Shown: positions 1 to 10,700 of the stretch, piece by piece
Numbering within the stretch: the stretch's first letter is position 1
Layout: every line of letters starts with the position of its first letter
Source: Cytophagaceae bacterium
Lineage (GTDB): Bacteria > Bacteroidota > Bacteroidia > Cytophagales > Cytophagaceae
Assembly (NCBI GenBank): GCA_025454925.1
Contig: JALONM010000004.1
Span: 1 to 64,000, forward strand
Length of the DNA: 64,000 nucleotides
Direction of reading: 5' to 3'
The notes under the pieces: generated by a model
What the model was told of the DNA's origin: nothing
Seen by the model: the letters and a program-made list of their open reading frames with translations, nothing else
Database searches by the model: none
Translations under genes and position numbers: made by a program

Positions 1-20
1 TAGATTCTGGCCCTTTTTTA

Positions 21-914
21 TTATTCAAACCGGATATCGGTGCGAGGTAACCAGGATTTAATTTTCCGTCTTTCTTCTTCTGAAAAATTATTACCCAACA
101 ACATCAATGTTTTGAGTTTTTTTAATTTCCTGATTTCCTTAGGCAAATAGTGTATGCGATTATAACTAAGCACCAGCATTTCCAGATTTTTCAAATTACA
201 TATTTCCGCACTCACGGTGTCCAATGAATTTTTCATAAGCGACAATACCTTCAACGATTTCAAACGCCCCAAAGAAACCGGCAATTCTTTTAATTCATTT
301 TCATTTACATGAAGTTCATTCAAGCTTTTCAAACCACCAATAGACATTTCCAGGGATTCCAAATTATTATTTGAAACATTCAGATAACGAAGATTGGATA
401 ATTTAAAAAATGAAGCTGGCAAATGACTCAATTGATTGTGCTGAAGCGAAAGCGTTTTCAAACCATTTAATTCTCCGAGGGAATCCGGTAGTTTGACAAT
501 AGCATTGTTCGAAACGTCTAATTGCTCCAATTCCTTTAACTGACCTATGGAAGAGGGCAGTGTAGTAAACTTATTATGACTGGCTTGCAATACCTTGCAA
601 CGTTTAAAATTTGAAACAGCAGGTTGTAATTCTTTTAATTGGTTATTCCGCAATATTATTTCCTCCAAGGTTGTTAACTGAAAAAACTCATCGGATAATT
701 CCTCCAGTTTGTTTTTCATAAAACTAATTAAGCGAATATGTGTAAAAACAGAAATGCTATCGGGCACTTTTGTCAATCCTTTTTCGCGAAGATTTAGAAC
801 AGAAACAAGCTCCGGATGTTGGAGTGCATTCTCATATAGTGTAAATACGGTAGCATCTTGCTGTGCCTTTACCGTAAAGAAGGTCAGCAACAAAAAGAAG
901 ATCCAGGATTTCAT
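21..914 (-). CDS. Secreted leucine-rich-repeat protein
   Basis: A 297-residue protein starting at the ATG at 914. An N-terminal signal peptide is visible (MKSWIFFLLLTFFTVKAQ), cleaved near residue 18. The rest is a run of about nine leucine-rich repeats of roughly 23 residues with the pattern LxxLxxLxLxxNxLxxLP, as in bacterial LRR proteins related to the ribonuclease-inhibitor fold. A start further upstream is open in frame, but it would put the terminator hairpin of the neighbouring gene inside the coding sequence and bury the signal peptide, so 914 is preferred. There is no T9SS sorting domain and no enzymatic domain. LRR solenoids usually bind proteins or glycans; the partner cannot be told from sequence. 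The stop codon is 20 bases from the window edge. Confidence 0.85.
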   Translation of the reverse strand: MKSWIFFLLLTFFTVKAQQDATVFTLYENALQHPELVSVLNLREKGLTKVPDSISVFTHIRLISFMKNKLEELSDEFFQLTTLEEIILRNNQLKELQPAVSNFKRCKVLQASHNKFTTLPSSIGQLKELEQLDVSNNAIVKLPDSLGELNGLKTLSLQHNQLSHLPASFFKLSNLRYLNVSNNNLESLEMSIGGLKSLNELHVNENELKELPVSLGRLKSLKVLSLMKNSLDTVSAEICNLKNLEMLVLSYNRIHYLPKEIRKLKKLKTLMLLGNNFSEEERRKIKSWLPRTDIRFE

Positions 915-920
915 AGTATA

Positions 921-962
921 AAAAATTCCTGCCTTTCCCTTTTTACTGAGGAAAGGCAGGAA
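921..962 (-). terminator. Rho-independent terminator of the PhoX-like gene
   Basis: A 13-bp perfect stem (926-938 pairs with 950-962) with an 11-base loop is followed on the minus strand by five U residues (complement of 921-925). It lies directly after the stop of the leftward gene ending at 980 and just before the start of the LRR gene at 914, so the two genes are probably separate transcription units. Confidence 0.85.
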
Positions 963-979
963 CAAATTTTCATGTTTAT

Positions 980-3900
980 TTATTCGACAATTACTTTTTG
1001 TGAAAATACTCTATCCCCTTGTACCACTTTGATAAAATAAATTCCGTGTTCACGAATCGACAAAGAATACGATTTCTGTGCCTGAGCCTCTTCGATTGTC
1101 TTTTCCGAGATTAAATGACCCATTACATCCACCACTTTTACATGCAATGCTTCATTATTAGAAAGACCTGAGAAATCTATGGTAAAAATTCCTTTGGATG
1201 GATTCGGATAAACAACCAAAGGCTTTTCTAAAGAAGAAACAGAAATATTTGTAATCACATTTAATCCATCCATGAGGGCCGTGCGGGCCAATACGAAGGT
1301 GTGATTTTTATTATACGTTACCTGAGTACCTTTTGCATCGGCATGAGATTGTGTATTAGTAGTGGCTGGAGCTTGAATCGACAAAAACATAAAACGATGA
1401 TCGGGAGTAAAAGTCATGCCCGTAGGTTCAGAGCCAATAGGAGTTCGCATGAACAATTCAATTTTAGGAGACTGCTGCGTATGTTCTTTGCGTACCATCC
1501 AAATATGATTTCTACTTCCATCCTGCAAGACCCAAAGGTTTCCATGCTCATCAAAGGTGAGGTTATCATTTCCTGAACCCCAAGCTTCATTAATGATGCC
1601 TTCTGAAGAGTTTATTTTGTATGATTTTCCACCTACAAAAGTTTCAAAATTCGAAACGGTTGAACCATTGTCAGAAAAGCGATACACACGATTATTCCCT
1701 TTTGCAGTAAAATAGATTTTACCATCCACGGGACTTAATTCAACATCTTCTACACCGGAAAAAATGGTTGCTCCGAGTGCGATTGCCAAGGTTGGTGTAT
1801 TGTTGCGATCCGCTTGCGTGGTATTTGGAACAAGCTCCCAAACTCCCGTGGAGGAGGTTGGTTCATTACTTGAAAGTGCTGAAGCGAGTTTCAAGACGTA
1901 CAGTTTCCCTTGGGACAAATTCATTTTAGCATCGGCAACAAATTTATATACACAACCATTTGAAGCGTCTTCTCCATAGTAGGAAGTTAAGCTATCCATT
2001 AGAAAAGCTACGTTCTCATGACTCATTCTACCCATTGCCCACAACTTTTCCCTTTTGGCATTTCCATATTCTTTCACCATGCCACTTACCGGATCAATTT
2101 CTACATTCCAGCCCACATCCTGATATCCATCTGTGTTAACATCTCCGGCAGCCATTGTTTCTTCGCAGGTCACAAGTGTATTCCATGGTGTTATACCCCC
2201 CGAGCAATTACGTTCTGTTTTTACCAGATCTGTAGTGGAAAAATCTACAGCTTTGGAAGAATTTACAATCCACTTCTCGGTGGAGGTTTGATAGGAAACA
2301 GACAATAGTGAAACGCCACCAGGATTGGTTTCATGATTTACAGCCACATAACCAGAAGTACTATTGCCCGGAGCGGAAGGAATAAATCCTGTAAAATCAA
2401 AATTACCCAGAGCAACACCTGTTCCTTGGGTATAGGAATCGCCTTCTGAAAACAACAACTGGAAAGCGTGACTGGATGGTACGTGCATGAGTTGATCTTG
2501 AGCCGCCGGTAAAATAGATTCAAAGCAGGCCACATGGTCCTGGTCTTCCGCGCATCCCAGAGAAGGGCTGGAAGAGGAACTCGTCGCCTCTGACAATGTC
2601 AAATCAAACCTCAAATCCGACGAATTCAACGTAGCCTGGTGCACTTCTACAGCGAGATAATTCAACCCTTCCAGGAGTGACGATTTCGGAATTTCAAACA
2701 ATGAAAATATCCCTTCTCTGGTGTTATCTTCAATCGCTGTGCTTGCTAGCGTAGAATACCCTACCGTGCCAGCAGGCATATTTTTCCTGGCCACTTCTAC
2801 TCCATTGAGGTATACAATTGCACCATCATCACACATCAATGATAAATCCAACGTACTGGCAATGGATGAAAGATTGGTTACCTGAAAACGTTTGGTAAAA
2901 TAAGTGGTTGGGTATTTCGATTCTGCATTGCTACCAAATGAAACTACTTTAGAAATGGAAGTTTCTCCGTAGCCCAATGGTGCGTTACCAAAAACCCACT
3001 CATCATCTTCTGTAAATGAAGCATTTCTCCAGGAGGTGCCCAAATCAATTCCTGAATCATTAAACGACCAGGAAGATCCGGCTGATACAGGGAAATCGGA
3101 AACAGGATTGGAAGCAAGACCGTAGTATGTAATTTCCAACAAAGGTGCCTGAGAGGCTGATCCATCGTACGCTTCGGCCTCACGAGTTCCGGACCCGGAG
3201 ATAAAAAATGCCATGGCATTTCCTGCAGTCCATCCACTGCGGTTAACAAGTTCCTGTACTACCAATTTGAGGTCTGGCGTAGTCTGGTCCGCTCCGTTTT
3301 GTCCCACCGCTGACCATGATCCGGAAGGAATATTCCATTCTACCGAATTAGCCGTTTTAGGTCTGGAAGATAAATGATAGGTAGCTGAAGTGGTAAACGA
3401 ACTGGCATTATCCGTGCTTTCTGCTATAATTTCCAACTCACATGGATCTGTATTTTTTGCAATGGCATCAACAGTAAAAATAATTTTAGCGTTCGCAATT
3501 TGTGCACCCTGAGGCACTCGAATATCTCTGAAGCGCATCCCTACCAATTGAGGATCATGACCTCCTATGGATTCACCACCGAGCTCCAGATCAGAAGAAC
3601 CAATATCATAAGTACCTTCTCCTTTAGATTGTGGCTGGGCTACACTTCCAGGCATATATTCTTCCAAATCATCTTCCGGAGCAGAAATTCTGGAAGAAAC
3701 TACAATCGGAACAAAATATTCTATGCTCAGCAAAGGAGCCTGCGATGCGCTTCCGTCGTAAGCTTCCGCTTCGCGGGTACCTGTTCCGGAAAAATAAAAA
3801 GCCATGGCATTACCTTGTGACCAGGAATTTCTATTTACGAGTTCTTGCACCAAAGATTTTAAATCGGGGGTACGCTCATTTTCTCCTGCACTGCCTACTG

Positions 3901-4399
3901 CATTCCAAGTTCCCGCAGCAATATTCCAAACTACGGATGTCGTCGATTTAGTTCTGGAAGAAAGTTCGCTGGCTGTTCCGGTGAAAGGAGCCGCGTTATC
4001 AGAGGATTCCGCTACGATGGTTAAGACACAAGGATCGGTATTTTTATTCGTGGCATCTACGGTAAACTGAATGGTAGCTTTGGTTATCAGAGCTCCCTTA
4101 GGTACAGACACTCCTGCAAACCTTATCCCTACCAACTGAGGATCGTTACCTCCGGAAACTTCTCCTCCCAGTTCCAAATCAGAACTTCCGTTATCTACAG
4201 CCCCGACCGTTTTACTTTGAGTTTGATTGATCGTGGCCGGAAGATACTCCTCCAGATCATTTAGCGCGTTATTCACGCGAACATTCAAAACACTTTGTGC
4301 CTGAAGTGTATCCTTCAGCATTCCCATATAGAGTATACTGAACAACACCAAAAATTTTAGTTTTAGTACCGTTGAAATCATAAGTCCTTTTTTTTGCAA
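980..4399 (-). CDS. T9SS-secreted PhoX-family (DUF839) phosphatase-like protein
   Basis: 1,139 residues. After a signal peptide (about residues 1-34; an alternative ATG lies at residue 7) come two tandem domains of about 190 residues (38-230 and 235-425) that share LDDLEEYxP-type openings and REAEAYDGSASQAPLL endings and resemble DNRLRE/all-beta adhesive modules. A galactose-binding-like beta-sandwich follows (about 430-605). The catalytic part (about 620-1060) looks like the PhoX/DUF839 family: CSGGITPWNTLVTCEE, LTFDEHGNLWVLQDG and GSEPTGMTFTPDHRFMFLS correspond to the conserved metal and active-site regions. The last 80 residues are a type A T9SS sorting domain (YPNPSKGIF ... KVIVE). PhoX enzymes are Ca/Fe-dependent phosphomonoesterases, so a cell-surface or released phosphatase is likely. 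Substrate is not shown. Single-gene unit with its own terminator. Confidence 0.85.
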   Translation of the reverse strand: MQKKGLMISTVLKLKFLVLFSILYMGMLKDTLQAQSVLNVRVNNALNDLEEYLPATINQTQSKTVGAVDNGSSDLELGGEVSGGNDPQLVGIRFAGVSVPKGALITKATIQFTVDATNKNTDPCVLTIVAESSDNAAPFTGTASELSSRTKSTTSVVWNIAAGTWNAVGSAGENERTPDLKSLVQELVNRNSWSQGNAMAFYFSGTGTREAEAYDGSASQAPLLSIEYFVPIVVSSRISAPEDDLEEYMPGSVAQPQSKGEGTYDIGSSDLELGGESIGGHDPQLVGMRFRDIRVPQGAQIANAKIIFTVDAIAKNTDPCELEIIAESTDNASSFTTSATYHLSSRPKTANSVEWNIPSGSWSAVGQNGADQTTPDLKLVVQELVNRSGWTAGNAMAFFISGSGTREAEAYDGSASQAPLLEITYYGLASNPVSDFPVSAGSSWSFNDSGIDLGTSWRNASFTEDDEWVFGNAPLGYGETSISKVVSFGSNAESKYPTTYFTKRFQVTNLSSIASTLDLSLMCDDGAIVYLNGVEVARKNMPAGTVGYSTLASTAIEDNTREGIFSLFEIPKSSLLEGLNYLAVEVHQATLNSSDLRFDLTLSEATSSSSSPSLGCAEDQDHVACFESILPAAQDQLMHVPSSHAFQLLFSEGDSYTQGTGVALGNFDFTGFIPSAPGNSTSGYVAVNHETNPGGVSLLSVSYQTSTEKWIVNSSKAVDFSTTDLVKTERNCSGGITPWNTLVTCEETMAAGDVNTDGYQDVGWNVEIDPVSGMVKEYGNAKREKLWAMGRMSHENVAFLMDSLTSYYGEDASNGCVYKFVADAKMNLSQGKLYVLKLASALSSNEPTSSTGVWELVPNTTQADRNNTPTLAIALGATIFSGVEDVELSPVDGKIYFTAKGNNRVYRFSDNGSTVSNFETFVGGKSYKINSSEGIINEAWGSGNDNLTFDEHGNLWVLQDGSRNHIWMVRKEHTQQSPKIELFMRTPIGSEPTGMTFTPDHRFMFLSIQAPATTNTQSHADAKGTQVTYNKNHTFVLARTALMDGLNVITNISVSSLEKPLVVYPNPSKGIFTIDFSGLSNNEALHVKVVDVMGHLISEKTIEEAQAQKSYSLSIREHGIYFIKVVQGDRVFSQKVIVE

Positions 4400-4701
4400 A
4401 AGAAGCGTTATACGGTTATCTAAAATTAATGACTGCTTTAAGTGATTATCAGTAAACTCCGATTCAGATTAAGAATGTATTTCCTGCATTTTAATTGAAT
4501 GCTATTCAAATGTTACGATGAACCAGTTCATTGATCAGTAATTCTCCTACTGATATTGGGAACAATCCTATGTTACAAGTAAAAGAACGGTACGTTCAAG
4601 GTTGTGTATTTTTTGTTTTACGATTCATCAAATTAAACCCTGGATAATCGATCTATGAGCTTTTACCTTCGATTGATTTTCTTCTAGGCGGAGATGCCGG
4701 T
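4400..4701. other. 302-bp intergenic gap, presumed promoter region of the PhoX-like gene
   Basis: No ORF, RNA gene or convincing hairpin was found. It must carry the promoter of the leftward PhoX-like gene and the end of the giant gene transcript, but no match to TAnnTTTG in the right orientation was seen. TAACATTTG on the minus strand (around 4505-4515) differs by one extra spacer base. Confidence 0.5.
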
Positions 4702-7700
4702 TTAATATTGAATGTCAATAAAGCTTTTCACCTCCAGGTACTGGTCTCCTTCGCCATACGCTATATGATAATAATATATGCCCTTAGGAAGTTTTTCTCC
4801 CTTTTCATCGGTACCAGCCCAGTTATTTGCGTAGTCATTATCCTTACCACTATCAAATACAATTTTCCCTTCCTGAGTAAATACGCGTACCCTGGTTTTG
4901 TTAACATGTAAAGGATCCAAACCTTTCACCACAAACAAATCGTTCAGTCCATCGTTGTTGGGCGTAAACAAATTGGGGCCTTGCAAATCGGCTACAGGAA
5001 TAATATTCACCAGATAATCCTCCCGTTCACTATTTTCTCCAAACCCCTGAGCATCGCAGGCATCCAGGGAAGAAAATCCTCCGGAGGATCTCATGGCCAG
5101 TCGGAGTCTACGTTGCCCCTGATAGGTCTTATCATTGGCAATGGTAATATTATTGAGTGCCACGGACTCTTGTTTACTATCTCCTGTGATCACAAATTCA
5201 TTTGGACCATCAAATGCGCCGTCGTTGTTGTAATCTATCCAAATAGCATAATACATGGGCAATGGATTATTAAACACATCGCGTAAAATTCCGGAAGGTT
5301 TTACTACCGCAGAATATACTCCTCCCATTTCTAAATCCGCAATCATGGAAGTTTTAGTAAAGTCCTGCATGCCTCCCAACTGACATCCTGAAGAATCATT
5401 CTCTAATTCTTTCAACTTAAAATAATTAATGTATACTCCCTGACATTGATTAGAAGCGTCCTGAGCAACACAAGCTTCGGTAGTATTGATGACTTCGCCC
5501 ACATCGACCGACTTCTGAATATTAATCACCAAATTAAAATATAAGGTATCGAAAGGATATTTTTCTTTACTCAGGTAACAGGTAAAAGTACCTGAAGTCG
5601 CTTCTGCGGTAGCGAATACATCCAGGTAATTCAACGTATCCACTGTAATGATATCGAGGCTTGGGCTTGAATACGTCCAGCGGTATTCCATATTCGTTAA
5701 AGTATCCGGGCTTACCCGGTAACGCTCCACACGCTCGGTATTGATAGGCGTAACACCATATATGTAATACGGAACAGAATAAAATGCCGTACGTTCTGCT
5801 GCTGACAGACTTCCGTCTCCGTTGAAATCACCCCAAATTTCAGCGCCATTAATTGAACCATCGCCGTTGATATCTCCTGTTACTTCTCCTTGCGAAATGC
5901 GACCGTTTCCGTTAATATCTCCTGTTACTTCTGCGGGATAAGAAATAACCACAGAGGTATCGGTATTTCCTGCCATTTCCCCTGGAACATCAATCAGTCC
6001 ATTTCCATTGATATCTCCGGCTTTTTCAAGAGGTACGTCTATACGGCCATTGCCATTCATATCCCCCAGTAATTCGGCAGGAAACGTAACGTTTCCATCA
6101 CCAGTGCGATCTCCGGTAACTTCTCCTGGAAAAGTAATGGCGCCGTCACCATTAATATCGCCCAGTATTTCGGAGGGAACATCCAAGGTTCCGTTCCCAT
6201 TTCTATCACCCAATAATTCTGCCGGAAGATCTATCAATCCGTTTCCGTTTTTATCACCTGTAATTTCCGAAGGAACATTTATAATACCATCGCCGTTGAT
6301 ATCTCCCAGTATTTCGGTTGGCACATCTATTTGTCCATTGCCATTTTTATCACCCAGCAGCTCCGAAGGAAAAGTAATTACCCCATCACCATTTCTATCT
6401 CCCGTAAGTTCAGAAGGAACATCAATGGTTCCATTGCCGTTTACATCTCCCAAAATTTCAGAAGGCGCATCAATCTGTCCGTTTCCATTGATATCACCAG
6501 CAATTTCAAAGGGATCCAACACTCCGTTTCCATTGACATCGCCAGTAATTTCCCCAGCGGTAATTGTTCCGCTTCCATTGCCATCTCCGGCTATTTCATC
6601 GGGAAGATCGATGAGTCCATTACCATTGATATCTCCGAACACTTCGGAAGGATAATCTATGGCTCCGTTTCCGTTTACGTCTCCAATAATTTCGGTGGCA
6701 GCTGTAATTGTTCCATTTCCATTTTCATCTCCAGCCACTTCAAGGGGAACATCAATAGATCGATTTCCATTTTTATCTCCCAAAATTTCCAATGGGTAAT
6801 CAATAGAGGCGTTGCCGTTTATATCTCCCAATATTTCAGAAGGCTGATCAATGATTCCGTTTTCATTCACATCACCAGCCAATTCTGTTCCATCAATCAC
6901 ACCGTTTTTGTTTACATCACCAGCTATCAATCCTGTTGTTTGAATATTCAATACATAGGTAGCTTCGTCTGCATCATTGCTTTGAATCACAATTGTCGCT
7001 GTGCGTGTGCCAAGTTGCGCTGGTGTAGCTGTAATACTGAAGCTTATAGAACTTCCTGCGCTAATGGCATTAGTGACCAAGGAGGTATCTAAGGTAAATT
7101 CTGAGGCGTGTGTTCCGCCTAAGAGAATCCTGGTAGCTCCCGTAAGGCTCAGCGTGCTGGTACCCGTATTTTCTATTTGAATTACCAAGGGCGTACCGCT
7201 TTTGCTTTGAATGGCGGAAGGAACGGTTACGCTTCCATTAGATGCCACAGGAATGGTATTGACACGAATACCTATCTCCTGTCCGGTCGGTACCACGCCA
7301 GTTCCGCTAATCGTGAAGGTAAATACGGGATCATTGCAATCGTTGGACTCAATGGTCACTACTGCATTTTGCACGGAAGCTGTTGCCGGATTAAACTGAA
7401 TAGAGAAGGTCGTTGAACCGCTGGCGGCTACTGTGGCTGAAGCTTGCGTGCTTACTTTAAAATCAGTAGATCCCGCCACCGAAACCCTTGGCGTACCGGT
7501 AAGCAGCAGGATTTCTGAGGAAGCATTTTGAATACTAAAACTTCGGATGAGTGGATTCCCTTGCGTGACAGATCCAAAATCGGTGAAATCTCCGGAAGCA
7601 GGGGAATTATCTCCATTAACAATATTTATTGAATTTCCTGTTACCGCTATTGAAGGTCCACCTGAAAAGGCAGTACAAGCCTGACCAGAAGGAACCGCTC

Positions 7701-10700
7701 CGGGAGCCACCCAATTGGATAGGGCACCAGCCAATGCAAAATTGGCCAAGGTGCCTGCATGGCCCGAGCCACTGTCGTCGGTGACAGAATTTACGGCTGC
7801 ATTCGATGTACCCGCCAGGCCTTGATTGAAGTGATAATTCAATAATAATCCTGCGGAGGCCCCTTGAATTTCGCAGCTTACATGGTGATTAATCTCACAG
7901 GCATTAAGCGCTCGATTCCATATTCTTACTTCATCCAACATCCCGGCAAATGATTCTCCCGCATTGTAATCGGAGTAGCCGATTTTGAGCGGATGTACGG
8001 GGTATGAAGCCAGACTGAGACCAGCATGTGTTCCTGCTAATACACCGTTGACATAATACTCCAACACTCCTGAAGCAGTGACTACATACGCCACGTGCGT
8101 CCAGGTATTTGGAGCAACGGCCAATGTACTCGCAGTAAAATCAACGACACCAAAATCGGTTCCACCCAAGTATCCACCGTTATCAATTCCAAACGCCCAA
8201 CCCGTAGCATTGGAGCGTTCAAAGATTCGTTTTTTCCCAACGGTATTGCTTAGGTTGATCCAGGCCTCCAGCGTAAACCCTGTCTGTAAATTAAATACTG
8301 AATTTGTTCCCACTTGAATCTGATCGTCCAAACCATCGAAGTGTAATGCAGCTCCATTATTATCTCCGGCACCTTGAATGCTGAACGTAAATGGATTCGA
8401 ATCGCAATCATCGGAGGCGATGGAAACTACTGCGGAAGATACTCCAGCAGAGGAAGGATCAAACACAATTGTAAAAGTGCTGGTGCCACCCGCCGCGATC
8501 GTAGAAGTTGCGTCGGACTGCAGGGTAAATCCAGTTCCCGTTACCGATACTCTTGGACTTCCTGTTAATTGCAAACTTGCAGTTCCTGCATTCTGGATAG
8601 TAAACGTGCGCATCAACGAACCAGAATTAATATTTACATTTCCAAAATCAGTATGGTCTGTCAGAGAGGGACTGGTATCACCTTTATTAATCTGAGTACT
8701 ATTACCGGAGACCTGAATGTCTGGACTCAACCAGGCGGAGCATGCATTTCCCGATACCACTCCTCCTGGTGCTATCCAATTGGAGGTAGAGGTATTGAGA
8801 GTAAATCCACCCAAGGTACCGTTCAGTCCATTTCCACTTGCATCTGTCAACACCGTCACTCCTGAGTTCGAAACGGCATTGGCTCCCTGATTAAAAGAAT
8901 AAGAGGCAACAAGTCCAGGCAACGGATTGATTGGTTCACAAGTAAGGCGATGTTGAATTTCACTGGCGCACAGCGTGCGATTCCATACGCGCACTTCATC
9001 CAAACGACCATTTAAATAGCGATCGCTCGCCCCTGCATTGAGACCATTTCCAAAACTATCATAAGCCCCCAGCATCATATTGGCGGCGGTATTAAAGATG
9101 GGGTAAGCCCAATTGGTTTGTGCAGACAATACGCCATCCAGATATACTTTTACGTTGTTGGAAGGAAGGGTTGCATCGTGGGTTACTGCCACGTGATGCC
9201 AACTATTCAAGGGAATTGTGACACCCGAATTCCATTGCAAGTGATTGGTGAGCCAGTTACCTGCCTGGTCAAATATTACACATAGTTTCGTAGGATCTCC
9301 AGTCTCGCCCATGTTCATCATATATCCACGTTGATTTCCATCATCGTCCCATTTGGCAAGAATAGTCTCATGGCTATAGGATTTTAAATACACCCAGGCT
9401 TCCATGGTTAAATGATTGGTTACATTTAACAAAGGGGAATGCAAGACTCTCACATGATCGTTGATCCCATCGAAATCAAGTGCTGCCGCTGCGGGAGCGC
9501 CAGTACCCTGAATGGTAAATGTAAACTGTCCCTCGTCACAATCGTCGTTGAGTATGGTTACCGTAGCGGTCTTTACACCAACGCTGCTCGGCAGGAATCG
9601 AATTTGAAACGATGTAATGCCAGCGCCTGCCACAGAAGCACTTCCTGCATCCGCCTGTAAAATAAAATCAGAAGAACCGCTGATCGCAACGATTGGAGCG
9701 CCGGAGAGGTTTAAAGGATCAGGTCCAGTATTTTGTATCACAAACGTATTGATGTTCGGAACACCAAGTCCCACCGAACCAAAATCCGTAGAATCGCTTA
9801 AAGAAGGAGTAGCATCGTTTTTACGTATGGACACCCCATTGCCCAGTAGTTCCAATTCAGGCTGTGGTAAAGTCGCGGGCGTTGAGCCAGATACTCCGTT
9901 AGTGGTTCCATCCACATAATTGGAACTAAGACCGGTTAAAGCAAAATTAGTTAAGGTTCCATCGTTTGTGCCAGTCGATACATCCACCAGCGTAGTGAAC
10001 GATGCATTGTTCAAGCCGATGAAGGCCTGATTGCAGCTGTAATAGGCGAGTAGGCCTGGTTCATTCCCTGCCAGATGATTTAAACGGTTGGCTCGAATTT
10101 GCAGACAAGACCGCACACCATTCCAAACTCTGATTTCATCTAAGGTTCCATTGATAGTGTTGATTAGATTATAACCGGCACCGAGTATATTGGCTTTTGT
10201 AAACGTAGTACTGTAGGGCACATTCCCCTCTCCGTCCAGAATCCCATCTACATAGATTTTTATATCGCCGGTTAAATGATCATGGCTTACTGCAATGTGG
10301 TGCCAGTTTCCATCATTCACGGTGGTGGCACCTTCGGTAGCTATCCACACCGAAGAGGCATTGGCATGGTTGTATCGCGCCTTAGTTCCTTCAATGCCAA
10401 GGGCGGCATAGGTAGAACCTTTCCAATCGCCGATAATAGTTTGCCCGACATTGGCTATTCCATTTCCTGCGGTTACACTAGCCGATGTACGAACCCATGC
10501 TTCATAGGTTAAACCGCTTGGCAATGCAATATCGCCTGGCAATAGTACATAATCGTTGACTCCGTCAAAATTGAGCGCAGTTGCGCCTAACTCACCAGCA
10601 CCTTGTATGCTGAAAGAATAGATGGCTTCGTCGCAATCGTTACTCAGCAGCGTAACCGTGGCTGTTTTAATACCAGCAGAAGATGGATTAAAACTAATTT

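Noticed and set aside
5788-6921. Regular 45/48-bp repeats that could suggest a CRISPR array or satellite
   Set aside because: Period is a multiple of three, variation follows codon positions and all copies encode the same calcium loop in one long frame; there are no unique spacers.
6008-7092. Long open frames on the plus strand opposite the calcium-loop array
   Set aside because: They are by-products of the repeated codons on the other strand; their translations are low-complexity Ser/Pro/Ile repeats with no start context.
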